Positions 17,844-26,507 of a DNA stretch of 64,000 nucleotides are shown here, in pieces (the stretch's first letter is position 1; each line of letters opens with the position of its first letter). The stretch is from contig NZ_SJSB01000008.1 in assembly GCF_004352835.1 (NCBI RefSeq), positions 146,954-210,953 on the forward strand, read 5' to 3'. A model generated the notes under the pieces. That model was not told the DNA's origin, did not search any database, and saw nothing but the letters and a program-made list of their open reading frames with translations. The position numbers were made by a program, and so were the translations under genes. The stretch comes from Marinomonas flavescens (lineage in GTDB: Bacteria; Pseudomonadota; Gammaproteobacteria; Pseudomonadales; Marinomonadaceae).

Positions 17844-18865
17844 ATAAAAAAACGATCAAGCTAGCAAGCGTAGGCGCGCTTGCTATTGCACTGTCGGGTT
17901 GCAGTCTTCTTTTAACAGACCATTCTAATGACTATCGTAATGAGTCTGTGAATTCTGTGGTATTAAAAGTGCCTGCCGGCGCTCTTCAGGCTAGAGATGA
18001 TTTAGTCATCCCGAACGAAAATAAAATTGCAGATCTAACAAAAGATTCAAAATTTGTTGTTCCTCGAGCTGTTTTTGTTTTCTACCCTATGGCTAAAATT
18101 GCCGTTGAAAGTTCGCAAGATAGTATCGTTTTCAATGTGCCAGCGAATATGGTGCAATCTAAGAAAATGATCAAAGATTTTCTTATGGCCTTACACGGCG
18201 ATGGTGAGTCTGTTGCAAGCACGGCAGATAATAAAATCGTAAGTGTTCCATTCGAGTTCATCAAGCAAGGTTGGTGGGCTTCTATATGGAGTGACATCTC
18301 ACGCAATTTCCCTGAAACAATAGTGTTCTCATTTTCCTTCAAAGAGACCGAAAAAGGCACGCTTGTCTCTGTGCAATATAAAGTGGAAGAGAATGGTAAA
18401 GACACCTCAGGTTGGATGAATCCTACATCAAGAAATGATGTTTATGCCGATGTGGTTCGATTATGGGGAGACATGGGCAGGCAAGTGAATAAAACCTCGG
18501 TTTATCTTTCCGAACAAGGCAATAAAACGCCATTTCATGTTTGGATAGACCATCGCGGAATTTTTGCCATCCATTTAAATTCGAATAATACAACGGCTGA
18601 TTCCTTGGCGTCTCAGCTAGCGTTGGCCGGATTGAAGCCAGTAACTGGAAAAGAAAATACCCTATCCGTTCTGCCTTCAAAGGATACAAAACAATTCAGT
18701 GTTGCGCCCATTGCGGGTGCCGGAAAAGTGTTAGCTTGGGACAAGCGTGAATATAAGTACAATATCGTTCATCAGAAAGCAGGTGACTTTCTTGTGATTG
18801 ATGTATCTGCTTCACCAAACCCTGAAATAACATCATTTCTTTTAGCACAGCGTTTTGTAAAATAA
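17840..18865 (+). CDS. bamC: Outer membrane assembly lipoprotein BamC
   Basis: BamC (NlpB) is a lipoprotein of the BAM complex that inserts beta-barrel proteins into the outer membrane. The signal peptide ends in the lipobox ALSGC with the lipidated C21. The mature part, 320 residues, starts with the disordered segment [15 protein letters not shown] typical of BamC and continues into two helix-grip domains. It lies between dapA and purC as in Escherichia, which is strong support. The start overlaps the dapA stop. Confidence 0.92.
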   Translation: MNKKTIKLASVGALAIALSGCSLLLTDHSNDYRNESVNSVVLKVPAGALQARDDLVIPNENKIADLTKDSKFVVPRAVFVFYPMAKIAVESSQDSIVFNVPANMVQSKKMIKDFLMALHGDGESVASTADNKIVSVPFEFIKQGWWASIWSDISRNFPETIVFSFSFKETEKGTLVSVQYKVEENGKDTSGWMNPTSRNDVYADVVRLWGDMGRQVNKTSVYLSEQGNKTPFHVWIDHRGIFAIHLNSNNTTADSLASQLALAGLKPVTGKENTLSVLPSKDTKQFSVAPIAGAGKVLAWDKREYKYNIVHQKAGDFLVIDVSASPNPEITSFLLAQRFVK

Positions 18866-18902
18866 AAGATTAACCCTCACAGCAACAATCGGAGACGCTC
18901 CA

Positions 18903-19619
18903 ATGGAAAAACGACAAGAGCTATATGCAGGTAAGGCAAAATCTGTATTTAAGACAGATGATCCTGACAAAATGGTTCTAGTATTTCGCGATGATACTTC
19001 TGCATTTGATGGCAAAAAAATCGTGCAGCTAGATCGTAAAGGCATGGTGAATAATAAATTCAATGCTTTCATCATGACTAAGCTACAAGAAGCGGGTATT
19101 CCTACGCATTTTGAAAAGTTACTGGGTGAAACAGAATGCCTTGTTAAACGCTTAGATATGATGCCGATTGAATGTGTTGTGCGTAACGTTGCAGCAGGCA
19201 GTCTTTGCCGCCGTTTAGGCGTTGAAGAAGGGCTACCACTTAATCCACCAACGTTTGAGTTGTTCCTTAAAAACGATGCGCTTGGTGACCCAATGATTAA
19301 CGAATCACATGTTGAATCGTTTGGTTGGGCAAAAGCAGAAGACCTCGCTAAAGCAAAAGAATTAACTTATAAAGTCAATGGTGTTCTTAAGGCTTTGTTT
19401 GCTGAAGGTGGCATGATTCTAGTGGATTACAAACTAGAATTTGGCGTATTCAAAGGCGAAGTTGTTTTAGGCGATGAGTTTTCTCCAGACGGCTGTCGTT
19501 TGTGGGATGCTCAGACAAAAGAAAAGCTAGACAAAGACCGTTTCCGTCAAGGTCTGGGTGGTGTTATTGAAGCGTATGAAGATGTAGGGCGTCGTATTGG
19601 TATTAATTTCGACGCTTAG
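18903..19619 (+). CDS. purC: SAICAR synthase PurC
   Basis: PurC couples aspartate to CAIR in purine synthesis, using ATP. The 238 residues match the bacterial single-domain enzyme. [15 protein letters not shown] (ATP loop), [15 protein letters not shown], and the later LVDYKLEFG and [13 protein letters not shown] are diagnostic. GGAG sits 10 bases upstream of the ATG. It follows bamC in the conserved order and is ended by a clear terminator. Confidence 0.97.
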   Translation: MEKRQELYAGKAKSVFKTDDPDKMVLVFRDDTSAFDGKKIVQLDRKGMVNNKFNAFIMTKLQEAGIPTHFEKLLGETECLVKRLDMMPIECVVRNVAAGSLCRRLGVEEGLPLNPPTFELFLKNDALGDPMINESHVESFGWAKAEDLAKAKELTYKVNGVLKALFAEGGMILVDYKLEFGVFKGEVVLGDEFSPDGCRLWDAQTKEKLDKDRFRQGLGGVIEAYEDVGRRIGINFDA

Positions 19620-19640
19620 ATCTAGGTAACGCAGTTTAAA

Positions 19641-19670
19641 TGAAGGGGCTATTTTGCCCCTTCATTTTTT
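19641..19670 (+). terminator. Rho-independent terminator after purC
   Basis: TGAAGGGGC (19641-19649) pairs with GCCCCTTCA (19656-19664) across a 6-base loop and is followed by six T residues. It ends the dapA-bamC-purC unit 18 bases before the lipoprotein exporter genes. Confidence 0.9.
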
Positions 19671-19687
19671 ACATATAAGGGGTTGCT

Positions 19688-20932
19688 TTGATTAATTTTC
19701 TTCCAGTTCGTATCGGATTGCGTTACGCCAGAGCAAAACGCTCGAATCACTTTATTTCCTTCATTAGTTTCTCATCTATTGCTGGTTTAGCATTGGGTGT
19801 CGCTGTATTGATTACCGTATTATCCGTGATGAACGGTTTCGATAGAGAGTTACAAAAACGCATTTTAGGTATGGTCCCTCACGCCACATTATGGGGAACA
19901 CCAGTTTTACCTAATTGGCAAAAAGATATGAAAATCATTGAAAAAATGCCTCATGTAGTCGGTGTTGCACCGCATACTCAAGCACAAGTCATGTTTCAGT
20001 CAGGCTCGAGTGTTCACGGTGCTCTTTTGAATGGTATTAATCCTGAGATGGAGAAAAAGGTCTCTATCATCAATAAACATATGATTTCAGGATCGTTAGA
20101 TGCTCTTAATACGACCAATTTTGGTATCGTTTTGGGGTCTCAGTTGGCCAAAATGTTAGGGGTTCAAATCGGTGACAAGGTCACCGCTATTTTGCCCAGA
20201 GCCAGTGTTTCTATTGCAGGTGTCACGCCGGTATTAAAGCGTTTCACTTTAGTTGGTGTATTTGAAGTAGGGGCAGAGTTAGACAGCAGCCTTGCTTACA
20301 TCAATATAAAAGATGCGGCACTGCTCAAACGATATAAAAAAGATCAAGTAGAGGCGTTGAGGATCAGTTTTGATGATCTGTTTGTGGCACCTACTGAAAT
20401 TTGGGATATAGCGAGAGCGATCCCAGGTCTAAACAGAGTGAGTGATTGGACTCGAACTCATGGCAATCTTTTCCGTGCGATTAAAATGGAAAAAACCATG
20501 ATAGGTTTGCTATTACTACTTATCGTTGCCGTGGCGGCTTTTAATATCGTCTCTACACTGGTGATGGTGGTAACGGATAAGCGTAATGACATCGCGATAT
20601 TAAGGACGATGGGCTTAACGTCACGACAAGTGATGTGCGTATTTATTGTCCAAGGTATTTTTATCGGCTTGCTAGGAACCTTAATTGGCTTGGTGATTGG
20701 TATTGCTCTGGCACTCAATGTCAGCAGTATTGTTAATTGGTTACAACACTTACTCCACGTGCAATTTATGAGTCCAGATGTGTACTTTATAAATTATCTT
20801 CCTTCTGAATTAGAATGGTCAGATGTGAAGATGATTGTAACGAGTGCTTTCGTAATGACGGTAGCAGCCACCATTTATCCGGCGTGGCGTGCATCAAAAG
20901 TAGAACCGGCTGAGGCGTTACGTTATGAGTAA
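19688..20932 (+). CDS. Lipoprotein-releasing ABC permease (LolC/E type)
   Basis: This 414-residue permease belongs to the Lol complex, which extracts lipoproteins from the inner membrane for transfer to LolA. It has one N-terminal membrane segment (about residues 23-45), a large periplasmic domain, and three C-terminal segments, the LolC/LolE/MacB pattern. FRAIKMEKTMIGLLLLLIVAVAAFNI is typical. The start is a TTG (19688) with AAGGGG 5 bases upstream. Only one permease gene accompanies lolD here, so it may be a LolF-type subunit acting as a homodimer; LolC, LolE and LolF cannot be told apart by eye. Confidence 0.88.
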   Translation: MINFLPVRIGLRYARAKRSNHFISFISFSSIAGLALGVAVLITVLSVMNGFDRELQKRILGMVPHATLWGTPVLPNWQKDMKIIEKMPHVVGVAPHTQAQVMFQSGSSVHGALLNGINPEMEKKVSIINKHMISGSLDALNTTNFGIVLGSQLAKMLGVQIGDKVTAILPRASVSIAGVTPVLKRFTLVGVFEVGAELDSSLAYINIKDAALLKRYKKDQVEALRISFDDLFVAPTEIWDIARAIPGLNRVSDWTRTHGNLFRAIKMEKTMIGLLLLLIVAVAAFNIVSTLVMVVTDKRNDIAILRTMGLTSRQVMCVFIVQGIFIGLLGTLIGLVIGIALALNVSSIVNWLQHLLHVQFMSPDVYFINYLPSELEWSDVKMIVTSAFVMTVAATIYPAWRASKVEPAEALRYE

Positions 20933-21614
20933 GGAAATAGTACTAGAATGCAAATCATTGTCTAAGCAGTACTTGGATGGCAAGCAAACGGTTGATGTGT
21001 TTCGCTCTATTGATTTCTCCCTTCATAAAGGTGAAGCGTGTGCGATTGTCGGTGCCTCTGGCTCAGGTAAAACAACCTTGCTTAACTTGTTGGCTGGATT
21101 GGATTTGGCAAGCAGCGGGGAAGTAAAGCTGGCGCAGGTTTCTTGGTCGAGTATAAATGACGCCAAGCGTGCCAAAATGCGTAACAAAGAGATGGGGTTT
21201 GTGTATCAATTTCATCATCTTCTTCCAGAGTTTAGCGCACTTGAAAATGTAATGATGCCGATGTGGATTGCTGGTACGTCTAAAGCAGAATCAAAAAAAC
21301 AAGGCGAGCAACTGTTGTCTCAAGTGGGGTTGGGGGAGCGTTTAAATCATAAGCCTTCTCAACTTTCTGGTGGTGAGCGTCAGCGTGTTGCCATTGCCAG
21401 AGCGCTTGCAAATAAACCTGCGTGTGTGCTGATGGATGAGCCGACAGGAAACCTTGATGAAGCAACGTCTCAAGACATTCAAGACCTAATTAATGAGCTA
21501 AAAGTTTCTCATAATATGGCTTTTTTGATTGTTACTCACGATGAGAAGATGCTTGGCTGGATGGATTCGGCTTATCGATTGTCACAAGGTGAATTGTCTT
21601 CAATAAAAGGCTAA
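20925..21614 (+). CDS. lolD: Lipoprotein-releasing ATPase LolD
   Basis: LolD powers release of outer-membrane lipoproteins from the inner membrane. The 229 residues contain Walker A GASGSGKTT, signature LSGGERQRVAIARAL and Walker B CVLMDEPTGNLDE. FHHLLPEFSALENVMMP is the characteristic LolD segment. It overlaps the permease gene by 8 bases. No second permease (lolE) follows; the next gene on this strand is an unrelated DNA ligase. Confidence 0.94.
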   Translation: MSKEIVLECKSLSKQYLDGKQTVDVFRSIDFSLHKGEACAIVGASGSGKTTLLNLLAGLDLASSGEVKLAQVSWSSINDAKRAKMRNKEMGFVYQFHHLLPEFSALENVMMPMWIAGTSKAESKKQGEQLLSQVGLGERLNHKPSQLSGGERQRVAIARALANKPACVLMDEPTGNLDEATSQDIQDLINELKVSHNMAFLIVTHDEKMLGWMDSAYRLSQGELSSIKG

Positions 21615-21653
21615 TTTACTTTCTTAAAGGTAGTTTAGCGAAGTGAAAGCTAT

Positions 21654-21684
21654 AGTGATAAAACCAATGGATGGTTTTATCACT
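21654..21684 (+). terminator. Perfect hairpin after lolD
   Basis: AGTGATAAAACCA (21654-21666) and TGGTTTTATCACT (21672-21684) make a 13-base perfect stem with a 5-base loop, 40 bases after the lolD stop. No T run follows, so this may block exonucleases or act with Rho rather than be a classic terminator. Confidence 0.5.
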
Positions 21685-21750
21685 TGGTGAATTACACATT
21701 AGTGAGTAGAAATAAACATTATTAAATAGCGCAAATCCAAGGAGTGGATG

Positions 21751-22599
21751 ATGATATTTAAAATAATAGTACTGCTGTGTTTGTCTTTCCCCATCATGTT
21801 ATCTGCTAAGCCAGATGTACAATTAGCAAAGCACTATTCTGATCGTATCGACGTTCGAGACTTTTTAGTCAGTGAAAAATACGATGGTGTTCGAGGCATT
21901 TGGACTGGGTCGACGTTGTTAAGTCGGACCGGGAAACCTATTCATGCACCAGCGTGGTTTACTGAAAAATTACCTAATATTTGGCTCGATGGTGAGCTTT
22001 TCTCCACGCGTGGAAATTTCCAATTCGTAGCCTCCGTAGTCACTAAAAATACCCCGATAGACAGTGAATGGCGCCTAATACGCTATATGGTATTTGATGC
22101 TCCAGATTTTGAACACTCATTTCTTGAACGCAGTCAACGTTATACCCGCATTGTGGAGCAACTTGATTTACCCTTTGTTATTGCCATTAAACAGTTCACC
22201 GTGATGGACAATCAAATCCTCAGCGACACACTAGATGACTATGTTGCTAACGGAGCGGAAGGCTTAATTTTGCATCGTAAGACGGCATTGTTTAAAAATG
22301 GTCGTACTGATAACTTACTAAAATTAAAACCTTTTATGGACGCTGAAGCCCGCGTGGTCGCTTTGACAAAAGGTGAGGGTAAGTACACTGGAATGATGGG
22401 GGCTTTGGTTGTAGAAATACCGTCCGGTATTAGGTTTAAAATTGGCACAGGATTTTCAGACAACGAACGTATGAACCCACCGAATATAGGCGATATTATT
22501 ACCTATAAATATCACGGTTATACCAATAAGGGAATTCCTCGTTTTGCGAGTTTTATGCGAGTACGTTATCCAGTAGATACCGTGCCTCTGAAAGATTAA
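21751..22599 (+). CDS. ligE: Exported ATP-dependent DNA ligase LigE
   Basis: This is a minimal ATP-dependent DNA ligase of the LigE group. The signal peptide is at residues 1-19 (FKIIVLLCLSFPIMLSA), so the enzyme should reach the periplasm. The adenylation motif KYDG carries the nucleophilic lysine near residue 43, followed by GIWTG, LDGELF, EGLILH and the lysine motif LLKLKPF. At 282 residues it lacks the extra domains of larger ligases. Start 21751 is 6 bases after AAGGAG; ATG 21748 is also possible. Proposed family roles are repair of DNA outside the cytoplasm or after uptake; this is not shown here. Confidence 0.85.
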   Translation: MIFKIIVLLCLSFPIMLSAKPDVQLAKHYSDRIDVRDFLVSEKYDGVRGIWTGSTLLSRTGKPIHAPAWFTEKLPNIWLDGELFSTRGNFQFVASVVTKNTPIDSEWRLIRYMVFDAPDFEHSFLERSQRYTRIVEQLDLPFVIAIKQFTVMDNQILSDTLDDYVANGAEGLILHRKTALFKNGRTDNLLKLKPFMDAEARVVALTKGEGKYTGMMGALVVEIPSGIRFKIGTGFSDNERMNPPNIGDIITYKYHGYTNKGIPRFASFMRVRYPVDTVPLKD

Positions 22600-22662
22600 C
22601 CCGTTGTGTGTTTGTTTTTGATGCAGCAGTTTTTTGTGTATTAGGTAAACGTTCGTTTTTAG

Positions 22663-23367
22663 ATGAGGGCTACTTTGAAAGATATATATTGTTTGCCGGG
22701 CACTATGTGTGATGAAGGGTTATGGCAGTTTACGCAACCACTGCTAGGTGATGTGAATCTAAAGCATGTTGTGTTACCTGAGGTTGATACGCTGGATGGC
22801 ATCGTCGAAGCATTAAGTCTGTTATTACCTAATGAGCCGATTCATCTACTAGGATTCTCAATGGGAGGGTATTTGGCGAGTGCTTTTGCGCTGAAATACC
22901 CTGAGCGAATACAGCAGCTGATGGTCGTATCAAATGCGGCTCAAGGTTTACTTGAGAGAGAAGTGGTGCAGCGAAAGCAGGCTTTAAATTGGGTGCTACG
23001 GCACGGCTATAAAGGCATCCCTAAGAAAAAAGCAATCGCGATGCTAGGCAATCATAATAAAAATAGTGATTTTATTATTCAAGTGATTCAAGCAATGGAC
23101 GCGCGTTTGGGAGAGCGTGTTTTCGTGCAACAACTTAGTAGTTCGTTAAACAGGCCTTCATTACTCTCTCAGCTTGAAAAGAGTTCGATTGATCTGTGTT
23201 TTTGTGTTGGAGAAGAGGATGTGCTTGTACCACTCGAGACATTTAAGTTGCTTGAATCAAATGCTCGCTTCTTATGCAGTACAGTTAAGCACTGTGGTCA
23301 TATGATCCCACTTGAGCAGCCGGTTTGGCTTGCCCAAAAGCTAATAGCGTTCTTTCGATTTGGATGA
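22663..23367 (+). CDS. Alpha/beta hydrolase
   Basis: This is a 234-residue alpha/beta-hydrolase-fold protein without a signal peptide. The nucleophile elbow is GFSMGGYLA, YCLPGTMCDEGLW lies in the oxyanion region, GEEDVLVP carries the likely acid, and VKHCGHMIPLEQP the catalytic histidine. It belongs to the MhpC/BioH-like group. It stands between ligE and a converging ArsR regulator, with no operon partner. Substrate is unknown. Confidence 0.85.
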   Translation: MRATLKDIYCLPGTMCDEGLWQFTQPLLGDVNLKHVVLPEVDTLDGIVEALSLLLPNEPIHLLGFSMGGYLASAFALKYPERIQQLMVVSNAAQGLLEREVVQRKQALNWVLRHGYKGIPKKKAIAMLGNHNKNSDFIIQVIQAMDARLGERVFVQQLSSSLNRPSLLSQLEKSSIDLCFCVGEEDVLVPLETFKLLESNARFLCSTVKHCGHMIPLEQPVWLAQKLIAFFRFG

Positions 23368-23419
23368 AGGTACACAGGTTTTCATAAAGCTAGGTCTGCG
23401 GTATCAATAGATAGATTTG

Positions 23420-23728
23420 TTAGGGGCAAAATAAATCATGCAGTGTACGAATGAGTGTTTCTACCTTAGCGTCGCCAATACGATAAAAAATAGTTTGAGA
23501 ATCACGTCTTGTTTCCACTAAGCCATCTTTTCTCAGTATGGCTAAATGTTGCGATAAGGCGGATTGGCTGAGGGGGAGTTTGTTGTTAAGAGCGGTAACA
23601 GATAGCTCCTCATCCAATAGATAGCAAAGAATCATTAGGCGATTTTCATTACTAATCGCTTTTAAAAAACCAGCAGCTTGTGAGGCTTGCTGCACCATCT
23701 GATCAAGTGGAACTTCATTTTTTTGCAT
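23420..23728 (-). CDS. ArsR-family regulator, BigR/SqrR-like
   Basis: This is a 102-residue winged-helix repressor of the ArsR family. The recognition region is NNKLPLSQSALSQHLAILRKDGLVETRRDSQTIFYRI. It has two cysteines, C35 in LMILCYLL and C101 in the C-terminal LFCP. They are 66 residues apart, as recalled for the persulfide sensors SqrR, BigR and YgaV, in which they form a polysulfide bridge. The metal-binding motif of classical ArsR is absent. A sulfide or redox sensing role is therefore inferred. No obvious target gene (rhodanese, sulfide quinone reductase) lies next to it. The 178-base region upstream is unusually structured. Confidence 0.8.
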   Translation of the reverse strand: MQKNEVPLDQMVQQASQAAGFLKAISNENRLMILCYLLDEELSVTALNNKLPLSQSALSQHLAILRKDGLVETRRDSQTIFYRIGDAKVETLIRTLHDLFCP

Positions 23729-23787
23729 TCGTTTTGTCCATTAAGGATAAGTGGTTGGATTACTTTATTGCATCTCTTTTTATCAAT

Positions 23788-23810
23788 TCATCCACATAGT
23801 CTGTGGATAA
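23788..23810. promoter_or_regulatory. Inverted pair of DnaA-box-like sites
   Basis: TGTGGATAA (23802-23810) is the complement of the consensus DnaA box TTATCCACA. TCATCCACA (23788-23796) is the same box with one mismatch, facing it across 5 bases. The pair also forms a 7-base hairpin. It sits in the leader of the ArsR-family gene on the minus strand. It could be a DnaA-ATP binding site or just a stem-loop. Confidence 0.35.
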
Positions 23811-23828
23811 ATCTGGGGGTAGTCTTCG

Positions 23829-23899
23829 CTGATCGTGGTATTTCTCATAAGGGGCGCCCGTCGGATAGGTTTGGTTAAAAAACGATCAGAGTTCGCCCC
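23829..23899 (-). other. Interleaved complementary segments, possible pseudoknot in arsR leader
   Basis: CTGATCG (23829-23835) is complementary to CGATCAG (23883-23889), and GGGGCG (23851-23856) to CGCCCC (23894-23899). The two pairings interleave, which is pseudoknot order. The segment lies between the xthA stop and the ArsR-family start on the minus strand. It could be a 5' leader structure; chance is not excluded. Confidence 0.3.
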
Positions 23900-23906
23900 G
23901 TTGAGT

Positions 23907-24728
23907 TTACTTATCGATATTGAAGGTTGACCAAATAGGAGCATGGTCTGATGGTTTCTCTAGTGCCCTTAACTCATAGTCTACATCGGACGCTTCTAAG
24001 TATGGAGTGAGCCCTTTTGAAGACAGAATGACATCGATGCGAAGGCCGCGTTTTGGCTCATCCGCAAAGCCTTTTGAACGGTAGTCAAACCAGCTGAAAC
24101 GATCATTTTTTGTTGGGTTAAGCAGGCGATAACTATCGTCAAAGCCCCAATCTATTAGGGTTTTAAGCCATTCACGTTCTTCTGGTAAGAAACTGCACTT
24201 ACCGGTTCGTAACCAACGCTTCGCATTGACTTCACCAATACCAATGTCTAAGTCTGTTGGCGATATATTGATGTCGCCCATGACGATGATTTTTTCATCT
24301 GGAGAATGGTGCTCTAAGTAGCTCATTAGGTCTGAGTAAAATTTCCGTTTGGCGGGAAATTTCGTCTCATGATCTCGACTTTCACCTTGTGGGAAGTAGC
24401 CATTGAGCACTTTTACCGGGCCTTGTGCCGTGTCGAAGGTGGCGATAATCATACGACGCTGGGCGTCTTCATCGTCTCCTGGAAAGCCGTATTCGACAGA
24501 AGTCGCTTCTTGTTTACTAAAGATCGCTACGCCGTAGTGAGATTTTTGACCATAGTAGTACGCATGATAACCCACAGACTCAGGGATCTCGTGAGGGAAG
24601 GCCTCATCGTGTACTTTTATTTCTTGTAGGCCGATGACGTCGGGTGCGTGTTTTTCAACAAGCGCCTCGATTTGATGAGGGCGTGCACGTAAACCATTGA
24701 TGTTAAAAGAGACAAATTTCACTGTCAT
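23907..24728 (-). CDS. xthA: Exodeoxyribonuclease III
   Basis: XthA is the main AP endonuclease and 3'-5' exonuclease of base-excision repair. The 273 residues match the Escherichia enzyme (268). [12 protein letters not shown] at the N-terminus, [13 protein letters not shown] with the metal-binding glutamate, [15 protein letters not shown], the WFDYRSKGF stretch and the C-terminal SDHAPIWS with the catalytic Asp-His pair are all in place. It is 178 bases upstream of the ArsR-family gene on the same strand. Confidence 0.95.
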   Translation of the reverse strand: MTVKFVSFNINGLRARPHQIEALVEKHAPDVIGLQEIKVHDEAFPHEIPESVGYHAYYYGQKSHYGVAIFSKQEATSVEYGFPGDDEDAQRRMIIATFDTAQGPVKVLNGYFPQGESRDHETKFPAKRKFYSDLMSYLEHHSPDEKIIVMGDINISPTDLDIGIGEVNAKRWLRTGKCSFLPEEREWLKTLIDWGFDDSYRLLNPTKNDRFSWFDYRSKGFADEPKRGLRIDVILSSKGLTPYLEASDVDYELRALEKPSDHAPIWSTFNIDK

Positions 24729-24898
24729 TCCTTGCTAATCGAATTTCGTTAATCATACCCAGTTGTGCATCGAGCATAAAGTGAATGATGACGATGGTTT
24801 CATTGTTTTTACTCATCTAGTTGACAGAATGGCTTTTTACTTGGTTCGTGCTGCTGGTACACTGCGTGTCATCTATATTCAGTTTGGCGGAGATAATA

Positions 24899-26275
24899 AT
24901 GTCATATCAATACGATTTGTTTGTAATTGGCGCGGGTTCTGGTGGTGTTCGTGCGAGTCGTGTCGCGGCTTCCAAAGGCTATAAAGTGGCAGTGGCTGAA
25001 GGCAGTGCACTGGGTGGCACTTGTGTGAACATTGGTTGTGTGCCAAAAAAATTGTTTGTTTATGGTTCTGAGTTTGGTCATGGTTTTGAACAGGCGGCCG
25101 GTTTTGGTTGGAACACACAAGGTGTTTCTTTTGATTGGGCTACATTACGTGATAATAAAACCAAAGAAATCGAACGCTTAAATGGCATTTATTCAAACAT
25201 GTTGAATAATGCCGGTGTGGAAATCGTGTCAGGTTTTGCCTCGTTTGTGGATGACCACACAGTAGAAGTGAACGGCGTGCAATACACGGCAGAGCGTATC
25301 TTGATTGCAGTTGGTGCTAAGCCTTTCATACCAGTATTTGATGGCAGTGAGTTTGTTGTCAGTTCTAACGAAATGTTTTTCTTAGATGAATTGCCTAAGA
25401 AAGCCTTGGTCGTCGGTGGTGGTTATATTGCCGTCGAATTTGCGGGCATTTTGAATGGTTTGGGTGTCGCGACTTCCTTGGCGTATCGTGGCGATCAGTT
25501 GTTGCGCGGCTTTGACCAAGATATTCGAGAGTTTGCATCAGAAGAGTATCGTAAGTCTGGCATCGACGTGCGTTTGAATACCGACGTTAAGTCGATTGAA
25601 TTAGCAGACGCCGCTCAACCAGAAGGTGAGCGCATTGTTCATTTCCAAGATGGTCGTTCCGAAACGTTTGGTTTGGTGTTATACGCAACGGGTCGAGTGC
25701 CAAACATCGACGCGCTTTCTTTGGAGAAAGCGGGCATAGAGACGGGCAAAAATGGGGCGGTGAAAGTGGACAACAATTTCACCACCAGCGCTTCTAGTGT
25801 GTTTGCACTGGGTGATGTAACAGACAATATTCAATTGACGCCAGTGGCGATTAAAGAAGCCATGGCGTTGATCTCTTACTGGTTTGATGGCAAAGAAATT
25901 GATTTTGATTACGACAATATCCCAACGGCTGTGTTCAGCCAGCCATCCATTGGCACGGTCGGCCTGAGCGAGCAAGAAGCGGAAAAACGTGGTTTGGATT
26001 TCCGTGTATATCAAACTGATTTCCGTCCTATGAAACACACGTTAAGTGGCAGTACAGAGCGTGCTTTGATGAAGTTGTTGGTGAATAACGCCGACGACAA
26101 AGTCATTGGCGCCCACATGGTCGGAGATTATTCGGGTGAGATCATGCAAGGTTTGGGTGTCGCGTTAAAAGCCGGCGCAACCAAAGCGGATTTTGATGCC
26201 ACAGTGGGTGTTCATCCTACTAGCGCGGAAGAGTTTGTTACTTTTTCTGATGCGGCATTAAAACCTCGAAAATAG
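24899..26275 (+). CDS. gorA: Glutathione-disulfide reductase
   Basis: This is a 458-residue FAD-dependent pyridine nucleotide disulfide reductase that regenerates reduced glutathione with NADPH. GAGSGGVRASRVAA binds FAD, the redox pair is C42 and C47 (GGTCVNIGCVPKK), a second Rossmann loop is VVGGGYIAVEFAGI, and the C-terminal VHPTSAEE carries the active-site histidine. The start at 24899 has GGAG 6 bases upstream; an open frame from 24821 adds an unrelated N-terminal extension. A clear terminator follows. Confidence 0.94.
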   Translation: MSYQYDLFVIGAGSGGVRASRVAASKGYKVAVAEGSALGGTCVNIGCVPKKLFVYGSEFGHGFEQAAGFGWNTQGVSFDWATLRDNKTKEIERLNGIYSNMLNNAGVEIVSGFASFVDDHTVEVNGVQYTAERILIAVGAKPFIPVFDGSEFVVSSNEMFFLDELPKKALVVGGGYIAVEFAGILNGLGVATSLAYRGDQLLRGFDQDIREFASEEYRKSGIDVRLNTDVKSIELADAAQPEGERIVHFQDGRSETFGLVLYATGRVPNIDALSLEKAGIETGKNGAVKVDNNFTTSASSVFALGDVTDNIQLTPVAIKEAMALISYWFDGKEIDFDYDNIPTAVFSQPSIGTVGLSEQEAEKRGLDFRVYQTDFRPMKHTLSGSTERALMKLLVNNADDKVIGAHMVGDYSGEIMQGLGVALKAGATKADFDATVGVHPTSAEEFVTFSDAALKPRK

Positions 26276-26311
26276 CGTTCTTTCAAATCAATTAATACAC
26301 CTACCTCTCTC

Positions 26312-26344
26312 AAAAGGCACGCTTATTTAAGTGTGCCTTTTTTA
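26312..26344 (+). terminator. Rho-independent terminator after gorA
   Basis: AAAAGGCAC (26312-26320) pairs with GTGCC plus TTTT (26333-26341), and the stem extends inward through GCTTA/TAAGT with one G-T pair. A T-rich tail follows. It separates gorA from the downstream eight-gene unit. Confidence 0.85.
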
Positions 26345-26507
26345 GTTTTCTAAGATAACTCCGCCCTATAAAACAGTATTTTGACTGTTTTTAATAAAAA
26401 AATTTTTTTTTGTAAGAAATATCACGTCAATAACGACTAACCTTAAACTATTACTTAAGCGTGTTTATTCCATTGAATAATACGGGTTATTGCCAGCGAG
26501 GCTTTTT

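Noticed and set aside
26276..26507. Promoter TTGACT followed by long A/T runs ahead of dedA
   Set aside because: A -35-like TTGACT is present, but no -10 box with acceptable spacing could be singled out in the AT-rich stretch.
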